The notes: generated by a model from the sequence alone, not told the origin. A DNA stretch of 64,000 nucleotides from Alphaproteobacteria bacterium (GCA_017308235.1 JAFKFL010000007.1:1-64000); one strand, 5' to 3'. Counted from the stretch's first letter, positions 26,676-37,081 are shown. A program made the numbers and translations.

Positions 26676-27569
26676 CTACCGGCCGGGTCGCGCCGTCGCG
26701 GCGCTCGATATGAGCTTCATCAGCGTGGCGACCATCGGGCGGTGATCCTCGCGGCGCTTGAGCAGCCACAGCTCGGCCTGTCGCTTGGGCGACTGGAGAC
26801 GCCGGAACACGACACCGTTCAGCCGCAGGCTGGAGACCGACGTCGGCACCAGCGCGACACCGCGTCCGGCCGCCACGAGGCCCAGGATCGTCGGCATGTC
26901 GCTCACTTCGTCGACGATCCTCGGGCAGGCGCCAGCGTCCATGAGTTCGCCCAGCATCGCCTCGCGCAGCGCACCTGCGTCCGACGGCAACGTCACCAGG
27001 GGCAGGTCGTCGAGCATGCGGGCGGGAAGGGCTGGCTTGTGCGCGAGGCGGTGCCTGGCGGGCAGTGCCACCATGAAGGGTTCGGCAAGAAGGCGCACCG
27101 AGGTCAGGATGCGCGAGAGGCTGGGTACGCGGGCCACGCCGAGGTCGAGACGGCCGGCTTCCAGCGCCTCGATCTGTCGGGGACTCGTCATCTGCCGCAA
27201 CGCGATCTGAGCCGCCGGGAGGGCCCGCTCGGCCGCCCGCAGCACGCGCGGCAGCAGCTCATAGGCGGTCGAACCGACGAAGCCGACCAGCAGGCGGCCG
27301 GCCCGACCTTCGCCCACTGCGGTCACCTCGGCGAGCGCGTCGCGCAGACCGGGCAGCAGTGTCCGCGTGCGGGCGAGCAGTGCCGCACCGGCGGCCGTGA
27401 GTTCGACGCCGCGGCGATTGCGGTCGAGCAGCGTCACCCCGAGTTCCCGCTCGAGGCGAGCGACCTGCACCGAGAGGGCGGGCTGCGCCACATGCAATCG
27501 CTCGGCGGCGCGCCGGAAATGCCGCTCCTCGGCGACAGCCAGGAAGTAGTCGAGACGGCGCAGGTTCAT
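26676..27569 (-). CDS. LysR-family transcriptional regulator
   Basis: 297 residues. MNLRRLDYFLAVAEERHFRRAAERLHVAQPALSVQVARLE-type N-terminal HTH, in the CbbR/CatM/BenM-like subgroup by its start, and an effector-binding domain from about residue 90. It is divergent from a cupin-DoxX gene pair with a 90-base shared region containing TCCAA-N6-TTGGA, so those genes are the likely targets. Effector unknown. Confidence 0.9.
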   Translation of the reverse strand: MNLRRLDYFLAVAEERHFRRAAERLHVAQPALSVQVARLERELGVTLLDRNRRGVELTAAGAALLARTRTLLPGLRDALAEVTAVGEGRAGRLLVGFVGSTAYELLPRVLRAAERALPAAQIALRQMTSPRQIEALEAGRLDLGVARVPSLSRILTSVRLLAEPFMVALPARHRLAHKPALPARMLDDLPLVTLPSDAGALREAMLGELMDAGACPRIVDEVSDMPTILGLVAAGRGVALVPTSVSSLRLNGVVFRRLQSPKRQAELWLLKRREDHRPMVATLMKLISSAATARPGR

Positions 27570-27594
27570 GATCGCGATCCGTTATCACCAAACG

Positions 27595-27610
27595 TCCAAA
27601 TAATATTGGA
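27595..27610. promoter_or_regulatory. LysR-type inverted repeat in LysR/cupin divergent promoter
   Basis: TCCAAATAATATTGGA has perfect 5-base arms with an AT-rich 6-base centre. It is 26 bases above the LysR start and 50 bases above the cupin start, the normal place for a LysR recognition site controlling both directions. Confidence 0.5.
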
Positions 27611-27659
27611 TTCTGGCGGCGCTGTCCGCTTCCCTGCCGGGAATTGAAAGGAGACCGCC

Positions 27660-27983
27660 ATGACCGCTGTCATCGAGAAGCGCTGGCAGGATCGCCAGTG
27701 GATCGCGACCGAGAAGCCCGGCCTGGATTATTCGGCGCTGCGTCCACACCCGTCGGGCGGCGCGACCTTCTTCTTGCGCTTTGCCTCCGGCGCGATCGGT
27801 GCGGCGCATACCCACCCCGCCGGCGAGGAGCTCTATGTCGTTTCCGGCGACATCACGGTCGGCGGACGGCGGCTCAAGGCAGGCGACTATCTCTACACCC
27901 CGCCCGATGGCGTGCACGACGCCGTGGCGCACGAGGAGACGGTCCTGCTGCTGCACACACCCAAGCTGCCGGTCTTCCTGTGA
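27660..27983 (+). CDS. Cupin-domain protein
   Basis: 107 residues forming one small cupin barrel. Motif 1 is GAAHTHPAGEELYVVSG (metal ligands H, H, E) and motif 2 is DYLYTPPDGVHDAVAHE (third His). Such proteins bind a divalent metal and act as dioxygenases, isomerases or sugar/anion binders; the reaction cannot be named. AAAGGAG lies at 27649-27655. Its stop overlaps the GTG of the DoxX gene (GTGA), so the pair is coupled. Confidence 0.88.
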   Translation: MTAVIEKRWQDRQWIATEKPGLDYSALRPHPSGGATFFLRFASGAIGAAHTHPAGEELYVVSGDITVGGRRLKAGDYLYTPPDGVHDAVAHEETVLLLHTPKLPVFL

Positions 27984-28378
27984 AAGCGGCGAATCCGTTG
28001 AGTATTGCCATCATCGTCGGCCGTGCTCTTGTCGCGCTGCTCTTCATCCTGGCCGGGCTTGCCAAGGCGCTGGGACCGCAGCCGTTCCTCGAACATATGG
28101 CGGCCTTCGGCGTGCCGTCCGTGTTGCTGCCGGCGGTGATCGTGCTTGAGATCGGGGCCGGGATCGCGGTGTTGATCGGCTGGCGGTTGCGCGAAGCGGC
28201 AGGCGCCCTTGCCGGCTTCTGCCTGCTGGCGGCAGTCATCTTCCACCACGACTTTGCCAACAAGGCCGAGCGCACGCTCTTCTTCAAGGACCTGGCGATT
28301 GCCGGCGGCTTGCTGGCGATGGCGGCTGCAGCGGAAGCGGGAAGGCGTCGCGTGGTGCCGGCCGCATCGCGGACCTGA
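27980..28378 (+). CDS. DoxX family membrane protein
   Basis: 132 residues with four membrane helices; the first reads IIVGRALVALLFILAGLAKALG, the GR-x8-F-x-x-G-x-x-K signature of DoxX/SURF4-like proteins, and HHDFANKAERTLFFKDLAIAGGLL is the conserved end. Biochemical role in bacteria is poorly known; related proteins act in thiosulfate:quinone oxidation or as parts of oxidative stress membrane complexes. The GTG start at 27980 overlaps the cupin stop. The same frame is open further upstream but only as a shadow of the cupin gene. Confidence 0.85.
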   Translation: MKAANPLSIAIIVGRALVALLFILAGLAKALGPQPFLEHMAAFGVPSVLLPAVIVLEIGAGIAVLIGWRLREAAGALAGFCLLAAVIFHHDFANKAERTLFFKDLAIAGGLLAMAAAAEAGRRRVVPAASRT

Positions 28379-28458
28379 CCGGGAATCGGCTTCGCTTCCG
28401 GCCCCGGTCGGACTTATCCTGCTTGGCGAGTCGCGCCCACAGGCAGGAAGAACAGGCC

Positions 28459-29308
28459 ATGAGCGAGAGCAAGGCGCCGGTCCGCTACATCGATCGCACC
28501 CGGCATTACTATCGCGCGCTGGGATATGCGAAGGACTATGTCTGGGCGAGGCACGACGACGTGCCTTTTGCCCGGCTCAAGAAGCCGCTTTCCGAATCGC
28601 GCCTTGCCTTGATCACGACGGCAAGCCCGGCCGACTTCAAGGGCCTCAAGCAGGTATGGTCGGGCGAAGTCGATCCGCCGCCGCGCACGCTCTGCACTTC
28701 CAACGTCGCCTGGGACAAGGAATCGACCCATACCGACGATCGCGAAAGTTTCTTGCCGATCGAGGCGGCCTCGGCACTGGCGGGCGAGGGCCTGTTTGCC
28801 GGTCTGACCCGGCGCTTCCACGGCGTGCCGACGGAATACAGCCAGCGCAAGACGGTCGAGGAAGACGCGCCTCAGGTCCTGGCACGACTGCGCGACGACG
28901 GTGCGGAGGCGGCACTTCTCTGTCCGCTTTGACCCGTCTGCCACCAGACCGTGAGTCTGGTCGCCCGCCATCTCGAAGCCAATGGCATCCCGACCGTGAT
29001 CATCGGGTCCGCCCTCGACGTCGTCGAGCATTGCGGCGTTCCACGCTTCCTGTTCACCGATTTTCCGCTCGGCAATCCCTGCGGCCTTCCCTGGGACCGG
29101 GACATGCAGAAGGCGATTGTCCGCCAGGCGCTCGACCTGTTCGACTCGGCGCACGGTCCAAGGACAACGGTGCGATCGCCGTTCCGGTGGAGGGACGACG
29201 ATCCCAGTTGGCGCGGCCGTTACGGCCGGGTCGATCCGGCGGAGCGCGAGCGGCTGAAGATGCTGGGCGAGGAGCGCCGGCAGCGGCGGGCGCGCGCCAA
29301 ATCCGGCA

Positions 29309-29319
<11 letters not shown>
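28459..29319 (+). CDS. GrdB/PrdB-like protein with in-frame UGA, probable selenoprotein
   Basis: Read through one TGA at 28930-28932, the frame gives 286 residues; terminated there it gives 157. Both sides belong together: the N-terminal part starts MSESKAPVRYIDRTRHYYRA and the downstream part continues VSLVARHLEANGIPTVIIG and VPRFLFTDFPLGNPCG, the pattern of the glycine/sarcosine/betaine/D-proline reductase selenoprotein B family, where the redox residue is Sec (or Cys in homologues). The UGA is residue 158 in CPL-U-PVC, a U-x-x-C motif. A hairpin with bacterial SECIS geometry follows (28940-28964). Family function here is not established; a thiol/selenol redox role is inferred. Alternative: a recent TGC/TGT to TGA mutation. 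No Sec machinery gene is in the window. The 3' end overlaps convergent ettA by 11 bases. Confidence 0.72.
28940..28964 (+). promoter_or_regulatory. Candidate bacterial SECIS stem-loop
   Basis: ACCAGAC (28943-28949) and GTCTGGT (28955-28961) form a perfect 7-bp stem closed by the loop CGTGA; below a C.C mismatch two more pairs form (28940-28941 with 28963-28964). The loop begins 17 bases after the UGA and has G at its second position. Published rules for bacterial SECIS elements ask for a loop roughly 16-37 bases downstream with G in the first two loop positions, so this qualifies. SelB binding cannot be verified by eye. Confidence 0.6.
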
Positions 29320-30985
<1,666 letters not shown>

Positions 30986-31060
30986 TTCGGGCTCCCTGGG
31001 GCTTCGAACGGAGACGGGTTGGGAAGGCGAGCCTTGTAGCGACCCGGGGGGCTTGGTTCA

Positions 31061-34000
31061 ATGCGGGCGATGCTGTCGGAACCGATGGTCCTTGCCCTGT
31101 CGTTGGCCTATCTCGGGCTGCTGTTCGCCGTGGCCTATTTCGGGGAACGGCACCAGCGCGCCTGGTCGGCGAGCGGCACCGTGGCGCCGGCGGTCTATGG
31201 CCTCTCCTTCGCCATCTATTGCACCTCGTGGACTTTCTACGGCGGCGTGGGGCGGGCGAGCACGGCAGGCTTCGACTACCTGTTGATCTACACCGGTCCC
31301 GTGCTGGTGGTGACGCTGGGCTTCCCGCTCCTGCGCAAGATGGTGCGGCTTGCCAAGCAACACAATGTCACCTCGATCGCCGACTTCCTGGCCTCACGCT
31401 ACGGCAAAAGCCGCGCGGTCGGCGTGACCGCGACGCTGTTTGCGACCGTGGGCATCCTGCCCTACATCGCGCTGCAGCTTCAGGCGGTGTCATCGTCCTT
31501 CGGCGCGATCGTCGATCCGATATTCTGGCCGGGCAGCCAGCTCAGCGTCATCCATACCGACACGGCACTGATGGTGGCCGCGCTGATGGCGGTGTTCACC
31601 ATCCTGTTCGGCGTGCGGCACGTGTCGGCGTCCGAGCAGCATCGCGGCATGATGATGGCGATCGCCTTCGAATCGGTGGTGAAGCTGGTGGCGCTGGTCG
31701 CGGTCGGTCCGTTCGTGCTGTTCGTTCTGTTCGACGGACCGTCCGATCTGTGGGCGCAGCTCGTCGCCAAGCCGCAGGTGGCCCAACGGGTGCTCCAGGA
31801 AGGTTCGCCCATCACCTGGATCGTGACCACGCTGCTCTCGGCCATGGCCTTCCTCTGCCTGCCACGCCAGTTCCATGTTGCCGCCGTCGAGCACGGGCAC
31901 CCGGCGAGCCTGCCGACCGCGCGCTGGCTGTTCCCGAGCTATCTCGTCCTGATCAATCTGTTCGTGATCCCGATTGCCGCGGCGGGACTCCTGCTGTTTG
32001 GTCCGCAGTACAATTCAGATCTCTATGTGCTGCGGCTGCCGCTCGAGCATGGCGCCAACTGGCTGTCTGCCTTCGTTTTCGTGGGCGGCCTGTCGGCGGC
32101 GACCGCGATGGTGGTCGTCGCCTGCATGGCCTTGTCGGGCATGATCGGCAACGAGCTCGTGATGCCCTATCTGTTGCGCCATCAGATGGTTCAGCGCGGC
32201 CAGATGGGCCCGCTGGTGGTGTTCGTGCGGCGCGCCGCCGTGGTGCTGATCCTGTTGGCCGCCTATGTCTACGAGCGCATCGTGTCCGGCATCCTGCCGC
32301 TCGCCTCGATCGGCCTCATCAGCTTTTGCGCCGTGGCCAACTTCGCGCCGGGCCTGGTGCTAGGGCTTTACTGGCGTCGCGCCCATCGTTGGGGTGTCGT
32401 GGCGGGATTGATCGGCGGCTTCATCGTCTGGCTCTACGCGCTCCTGCTGCCGACCCTGCACCAGGAAGCGGGCGGCGCCCAGGAGATGCCGCTCCGAGAT
32501 TGGCTGCCCGCGCCGCTGGATGGGCTCGACCCGGTCGGCCAGGGCTTCGTGGTCGGCATCGTGGTGAACACGCTCCTGCTGGCCGGCGTATCGCTTCTGA
32601 TGCGGGCGCGCGGCGCCGATGCCGAGCAGGCGCATGCCTTCGTGGTCGGCGCTGAGCCGGCCGAGGCCGCTCCGCAGACGCCGGCCGATGCGCAGCGTCT
32701 CGATGCGCTGCGCGAGTTGCTGACGCGCTTCGTCGGGCTCGATCGCGCCGAGCGCGCGCTGGGGCACGGACCGCTTTCGATCGAGACAGCTCTGCAACGC
32801 ACCGAGCGGGTGCTGTCGGGCACCCTGGGAGCGGCATCGGCGCGTGTCGTCGTCGCCGCTTTCGGCCGGCGCGGCCGGTTGATGCCGCGCAGCGCCCGCG
32901 CCCTGATCGACGAGGCGACGGAAGCGATCCGCTACAACTACGAGATCCTGCGCAACACGCTCGACCACGTCGGCATGGGCATTGCCGCGTTCGACCGTCA
33001 CGGCAACCTCGAGATCTTCAACGACCGCTTCACGACCCTGCTGTCGCTCGACGGCGAAGCGGTCGTGGTCGGCGCCTCGCCGTTGTGGTTTGGCGGGGCG
33101 CCCGAGACCGTGGCGCTGCTGCGCCGGCCGCAGGCACCGCAAACGCACGAGATCACGACCCGCGAGGGCAGGGTCGTGGAGCTCCGGCTCGACCCGTTGC
33201 CGGGCGGCGGCTTCGTCGCCACCTGCAACGACGTGACGGCACGTGTGCATACCGCCGAGGCGTTGCGCGAGAGCGACCGACGGCTGCGGCAGTCGGCGGA
33301 AACGCTGGAGCAGCGCGTGGTCGAGCGCACCGCCGAGCTCGAGGCGAGCCGCGCCGAAGCCGAGGCGGCCAACCTCGGCAAGACCCGCTTCATCGCCGCC
33401 GCGAGCCACGACCTACTGCAGCCGTTGCATGCCGCACGGCTCTTCACCGCGGCGATGATGGACCGCGATCCAGGCAACGACCTCGGCTCCAAGATCGATT
33501 CCAGCCTGGGGTCGGTCGAATCGCTGCTCGATGCGTTGCTCGACATCTCCAAGCTGGATGCCGGCGCCTTCAAGCCCGAGACACGCAGCTTTGCGCTGCA
33601 GCCGATGTTCGACTCGCTCGCGACGGCTTTCGCAGCCGTCGCCGCGCGGCGCGACATCCAGCTCGTCGTTGTGCCCACCCGGGCCTTTGTTGCCACCGAT
33701 CCCGCCTTCCTGCGCCGCATCTTGCAGAACCTGCTCTCCAATGCGTTGCGTTACGGCCGCGCCGAGGGTCGGCCGCAGCGCGTGCTGCTGGGCTGCCGCC
33801 GCGAGGACGGGCAGCTGCGCATCGAGGTGAAGGACAACGGTCCCGGGATTGCCCTGGACAAGCAAGGCGTGATCTTCGAGGAGTTCGTGCGCCTGCAGCC
33901 CGAGGTCGAGGTGGCACGCGAGGAGCGCGGGCTGGGCCTGGGCCTTGCCATCGTCGAGCGCGTGGCGCGCATGCTCGACCTGCCAGTGCGCATCTCCTCG

Positions 34001-34501
34001 GCGCCAGGGCAAGGGTCGACCTTCGCGGTGGTAGTGCCGCGTGCGCCATCGGTCGAGGCAATACCGGACACGGCGCCTGTCGCGCCTGCTGCGACGGCCC
34101 TGGAAGCTGAGAGCTTCGTGCTGTGCATCGACAACGAAACTCGGGTGCTCGAGGCGATGGCGACGCTGCTGGGCGGTTGGGGCTGCAAGGTGGCGACGGC
34201 GACCGGCGAGGCCGAGGCACTCGAACGCATCGCGGCCGTCGGACGCTTGCCGGATCTCGTGCTGGCCGACCTTCATCTGGATGATCGTGGCGAGGGCAAG
34301 CCGGATGGCCTCGCGGTGATCGAGTCCTTGCGCCGTCGCTGGGGACGCACCGTGCCGGCGGCGCTGGTCACCGCCGATCGCGAACCGTTGCTGCGGCTGC
34401 GGGCACGGGCGCAGCAGGTCGAGCTTTTGCATAAGCCGGTGAAGCCGGCGGCGTTGCGGGCGCTGCTCAGGATGCGCGAACGCTCGACAGCCGTTGTATG
34501 A
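31061..34501 (+). CDS. CrbS/MxtR-like hybrid histidine kinase with solute-symporter domain
   Basis: 1146 residues. Residues about 5-500 are a sodium:solute symporter fold of some thirteen helices (YGLSFAIYCTSWTFYGGVG, NVTSIADFLASRYGKS). Next comes a STAC-like helical segment (about 545-610), a PAS domain (HVGMGIAAFDRHGNLEIFND), a coiled coil, the phosphoacceptor domain with H783 in AAASHDLLQPLHAAR, a HATPase domain (NLLSNALRYG, DNGPGI, GLGLGLAIVERVA) and a C-terminal receiver with D1070 in VLADLHLDD. This order is that of CrbS/MxtR, which with the LuxR-type CrbR/ErdR controls acetyl-CoA synthetase and acetate use in Vibrio and Pseudomonas. The matching regulator gene lies tail-to-tail four bases away. 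Confidence 0.88.
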   Translation: MRAMLSEPMVLALSLAYLGLLFAVAYFGERHQRAWSASGTVAPAVYGLSFAIYCTSWTFYGGVGRASTAGFDYLLIYTGPVLVVTLGFPLLRKMVRLAKQHNVTSIADFLASRYGKSRAVGVTATLFATVGILPYIALQLQAVSSSFGAIVDPIFWPGSQLSVIHTDTALMVAALMAVFTILFGVRHVSASEQHRGMMMAIAFESVVKLVALVAVGPFVLFVLFDGPSDLWAQLVAKPQVAQRVLQEGSPITWIVTTLLSAMAFLCLPRQFHVAAVEHGHPASLPTARWLFPSYLVLINLFVIPIAAAGLLLFGPQYNSDLYVLRLPLEHGANWLSAFVFVGGLSAATAMVVVACMALSGMIGNELVMPYLLRHQMVQRGQMGPLVVFVRRAAVVLILLAAYVYERIVSGILPLASIGLISFCAVANFAPGLVLGLYWRRAHRWGVVAGLIGGFIVWLYALLLPTLHQEAGGAQEMPLRDWLPAPLDGLDPVGQGFVVGIVVNTLLLAGVSLLMRARGADAEQAHAFVVGAEPAEAAPQTPADAQRLDALRELLTRFVGLDRAERALGHGPLSIETALQRTERVLSGTLGAASARVVVAAFGRRGRLMPRSARALIDEATEAIRYNYEILRNTLDHVGMGIAAFDRHGNLEIFNDRFTTLLSLDGEAVVVGASPLWFGGAPETVALLRRPQAPQTHEITTREGRVVELRLDPLPGGGFVATCNDVTARVHTAEALRESDRRLRQSAETLEQRVVERTAELEASRAEAEAANLGKTRFIAAASHDLLQPLHAARLFTAAMMDRDPGNDLGSKIDSSLGSVESLLDALLDISKLDAGAFKPETRSFALQPMFDSLATAFAAVAARRDIQLVVVPTRAFVATDPAFLRRILQNLLSNALRYGRAEGRPQRVLLGCRREDGQLRIEVKDNGPGIALDKQGVIFEEFVRLQPEVEVAREERGLGLGLAIVERVARMLDLPVRISSAPGQGSTFAVVVPRAPSVEAIPDTAPVAPAATALEAESFVLCIDNETRVLEAMATLLGGWGCKVATATGEAEALERIAAVGRLPDLVLADLHLDDRGEGKPDGLAVIESLRRRWGRTVPAALVTADREPLLRLRARAQQVELLHKPVKPAALRALLRMRERSTAVV

Positions 34502-34504
34502 AGG

Positions 34505-35146
34505 TTACGTCGGCGGCAACGACAGGCCGCGGGCCTCGATGACGGCCTGGGTGCGCGAGCGCACGCCGAGCTTGCGCAGGATCACCGTGACGTGCGCCTT
34601 GACTGTCGCTTCGCTCACGCTGAGCTTGTAGGCGATCTGCTTGTTCTGGTCGCCTTGGACCATCAGCGCCAGCACGCGCCACTGCTGCGGCGTGAGCTGA
34701 CCGGCGCGCTGGGCGAAGGTGTCAGCGTCGGCGCCGACCTCAGGCGGCGCAATGATCTCGCCGTCGAGCACCGCGCGCACCGTCGCCGCGATCACTTCCA
34801 GCGAGGCCGACTTGTCGACATAAGCCGAGGCGCCAAGGTCGTGCGTTCTGCGGGCGATGGCCGCATCGCGCGCCGCCGAGACGACGATGATCGGGACGGT
34901 CGGCCAATCCGAGCGCAGGAGCGCAAGACCGGTCAGCCCATCCATGCCGGGCATGTCGAGGTCGAGCAGCAGGGCGTCGGTATCAGGCTGGCGTTCCAGC
35001 GCGGCCTGCGCCTCGGCGAGGCTGCCGGCGAGGCCGATGATGGCGCCCGAAAAGCTTTGCGACAGCACCGTCCGGAGCGCATCGCGGACCATCGGATGGT
35101 CGTCGGCGATCAGGAAGATGCGCGCCGCAGACGGCGAATCTGTCAT
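34505..35146 (-). CDS. CrbR/ErdR-like LuxR-family response regulator
   Basis: 213 residues: a receiver domain (DDHPMVRDALRTVL at the start, phosphoacceptor D62 in LLLDLDMPGMDG, lysine in AYVDKSAS) and a NarL/LuxR HTH at about 145-205 (LTPQQWRVLALMVQGDQNKQIAYKLSVSEATVKAHV). Size and sequence match CrbR/ErdR. I start at ATG 35146 (MTDSPSAARIFLIADDHP); the longer open frame upstream covers intergenic DNA. It is convergent with the kinase gene and divergent from the MHS transporter gene, which may be a target. Confidence 0.87.
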   Translation of the reverse strand: MTDSPSAARIFLIADDHPMVRDALRTVLSQSFSGAIIGLAGSLAEAQAALERQPDTDALLLDLDMPGMDGLTGLALLRSDWPTVPIIVVSAARDAAIARRTHDLGASAYVDKSASLEVIAATVRAVLDGEIIAPPEVGADADTFAQRAGQLTPQQWRVLALMVQGDQNKQIAYKLSVSEATVKAHVTVILRKLGVRSRTQAVIEARGLSLPPT

Positions 35147-35276
35147 TTCCGGGTCTTGTTTCCTCCGCTCGATCCAGAGTGAGACGCCGGCGGCCGGCCG
35201 GTCAACCCGCGCCTTCGACCAAGGTCTAGGGTCACTATTCGCATAGCTCATGTAATCATTAAAGCAACAAGAACGG

Positions 35277-35294
35277 GACGCCAGCAGAGGCGTC
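35277..35294. repeat. Inverted repeat in CrbR/MHS intergenic region
   Basis: GACGCC (35277-35282) and GGCGTC (35289-35294) are perfect arms around AGCAGA in the 262-base region between the divergent regulator and transporter genes. It could be an operator or a leader hairpin. The AT-rich stretch before it (about 35235-35270) probably contains the promoters. Confidence 0.35.
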
Positions 35295-35408
35295 GGATGC
35301 GGGGAAACGTCAAACGAGGCGCTGCGGCGAACCCTCTCCTCATGCGCCTGCCCGCCGACTGTGTTCGCGCACGCGTTGCGTCGTCTCACAGACAGGGGGA
35401 TCGCACCC

Positions 35409-37031
35409 ATGGTCGCAGCAACGCTCGACGAAGGCCGTATCGTCTCCCGGCAGGAGGAGCGACGGGTCATTTTCGCGTCGTCCCTCGGCACGGTGTTCGA
35501 GTGGTACGACTTCTATCTCTACGCGACGCTGGCGCCGTTCTTCGCCAACCTGTTCTTCCCGCCGGGTAATGCGACGGCGGCGCTGCTCTCGGCCTTCGTG
35601 GCCTATGCGGCAGGCTTCCTCGTCAGGCCATTCGGCGCGCTGGTGTTCGGTCGGTTGGGCGACTTGGTCGGCCGCAAGTACACCTTCCTGATCACCATCC
35701 TGTGCATGGGCGGCTCGACGTTCGCCGTCGGGCTGCTGCCGACCTTCTCGGCCGTGGGCTGGCTGGCGCCATCGCTGATGCTGATCCTGCGCCTGATCCA
35801 GGGCCTCGCCCTCGGCGGCGAATATGGCGGCGCGGCCACCTACGTCGCCGAGCACGCGCCCCGGAACGGTCGTGGCTATGCCACGAGCTGGATCCAGACC
35901 ACGGCGACGCTCGGCTTCTTCCTGTCGCTCGGCATCATCGCGCTCTGCCGTACGCAGATGGACGCCAAGACCTTCGCCGACTGGGGCTGGCGCGTGCCGT
36001 TCCTGGTCTCGCTGATCCTGTTGATCTTTTCGGTCTACATTCGCCTCAAGCTGAACGAGTCGCCGCTATTTCAGAAAATGAAGGAAGAGGGCAAAGGCTC
36101 GAAGTCGCCTCTGACAGACAGCTTCCTCCGCTATCCCAACAATCGATATGTGCTGTTGGCGCTCCTGGGTGCGACCGCAGGGCAGGGCGTTGTCTGGTAT
36201 ACGGGTCAGTTCTACGCGCTGTTCTTCCTCACCATCACCCTAAAGCTCGACTATCTCAACGCCTACGCGCTGGTTGGCCTGTCGCTCTTGATCGGCACGC
36301 CGATGTTCATTTTCTTCGGCTGGTTGAGCGACCGCATCGGTCGTCTGCGCATCATCCTGGCTGGTTGCCTCGTCGCGGCCATCACCTATATCCCGCTGTT
36401 CCAGGCGCTGACGCACTATGTCAACCCCGACCTGGAGGCTTTTCAAACCAAGAACAAGATCACGATGACGGTAGACCAGTCGACCTGCGCGTTGCACATA
36501 TTCGTCGGCCCCTGGTCAACCTTCTCGGAGTGTGACCGTGCCAAGGATGCGCTGACCAAGGCAGGCCTCTCGTTCGAGGAGATCGCCGGGCCACCCGGCA
36601 GCAAACCGATCATCGCGATCGGCGACAGGAAGGTCGAAGGGTTCGACGCCAAGGACGGTCTGCCCAAGCTGAACGCTGTCCTGAAGGACGCGGGCTATTC
36701 GCCCACGGCCGATCCCAAGAAGGTCAATTGGTTCATGGCCGAGGTGATCCTCGTGATCTTCCTCGTCTACGTGACCATGGTCTATGGTCCGATCGCGGCA
36801 TTTCTGGTCGAACTGTTTCCGACCAAGATCCGCTACACGTCGATGTCGCTGCCGTACCATATCGGCAACGGATGGTTTGGCGGTATGTTGCCCTTGCTGA
36901 TAATCGCCATCAGCGCCTGGAAGGGCGATATCTATGCCGGCTTCTGGTACCCAATCATCGTCGCCCTGATGACCGTGGTGATCGGCTTCTTCTTCCTACG
37001 CGACACCAAGGACGTCGATATCGCCAAGTAG
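35409..37031 (+). CDS. MFS transporter, metabolite:H+ symporter (MHS) family
   Basis: 540 residues. The start RRVIFASSLGTVFEWYDFYLYATLAPFF and RPFGALVFGRLGDLVGRKYTF are MHS hallmarks (relatives: ProP, KgtP, ShiA), with RLIQGLALGGEYGGA later. Twelve helices are expected. Unusually, a hydrophilic insert of about 100 residues (about 339-440, from NPDLEAFQTKNK to PKKVNW) separates two C-terminal helices; it contains cysteines in DQSTCALH and SECDRAK. Substrate is probably a carboxylate or amino acid derivative. ATG at 35409 follows CAGGGGGA. Divergent from a CrbR-like regulator and terminated by the hairpin at 37054-37081. Confidence 0.88.
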   Translation: MVAATLDEGRIVSRQEERRVIFASSLGTVFEWYDFYLYATLAPFFANLFFPPGNATAALLSAFVAYAAGFLVRPFGALVFGRLGDLVGRKYTFLITILCMGGSTFAVGLLPTFSAVGWLAPSLMLILRLIQGLALGGEYGGAATYVAEHAPRNGRGYATSWIQTTATLGFFLSLGIIALCRTQMDAKTFADWGWRVPFLVSLILLIFSVYIRLKLNESPLFQKMKEEGKGSKSPLTDSFLRYPNNRYVLLALLGATAGQGVVWYTGQFYALFFLTITLKLDYLNAYALVGLSLLIGTPMFIFFGWLSDRIGRLRIILAGCLVAAITYIPLFQALTHYVNPDLEAFQTKNKITMTVDQSTCALHIFVGPWSTFSECDRAKDALTKAGLSFEEIAGPPGSKPIIAIGDRKVEGFDAKDGLPKLNAVLKDAGYSPTADPKKVNWFMAEVILVIFLVYVTMVYGPIAAFLVELFPTKIRYTSMSLPYHIGNGWFGGMLPLLIIAISAWKGDIYAGFWYPIIVALMTVVIGFFFLRDTKDVDIAK

Positions 37032-37053
37032 GTACTTTCGCGGCCGCGATACC

Positions 37054-37081
37054 ACCGGCGGCCGCAAGGCCGCCGGTTTTT
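37054..37081 (+). terminator. Rho-independent terminator after the MHS transporter
   Basis: ACCGGCGGCC (37054-37063), tetraloop GCAA and GGCCGCCGGT (37068-37077) form a perfect 10-bp stem followed by a run of five T. It lies 23 bases after the transporter stop, and is the clearest terminator in the window. Confidence 0.9.
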
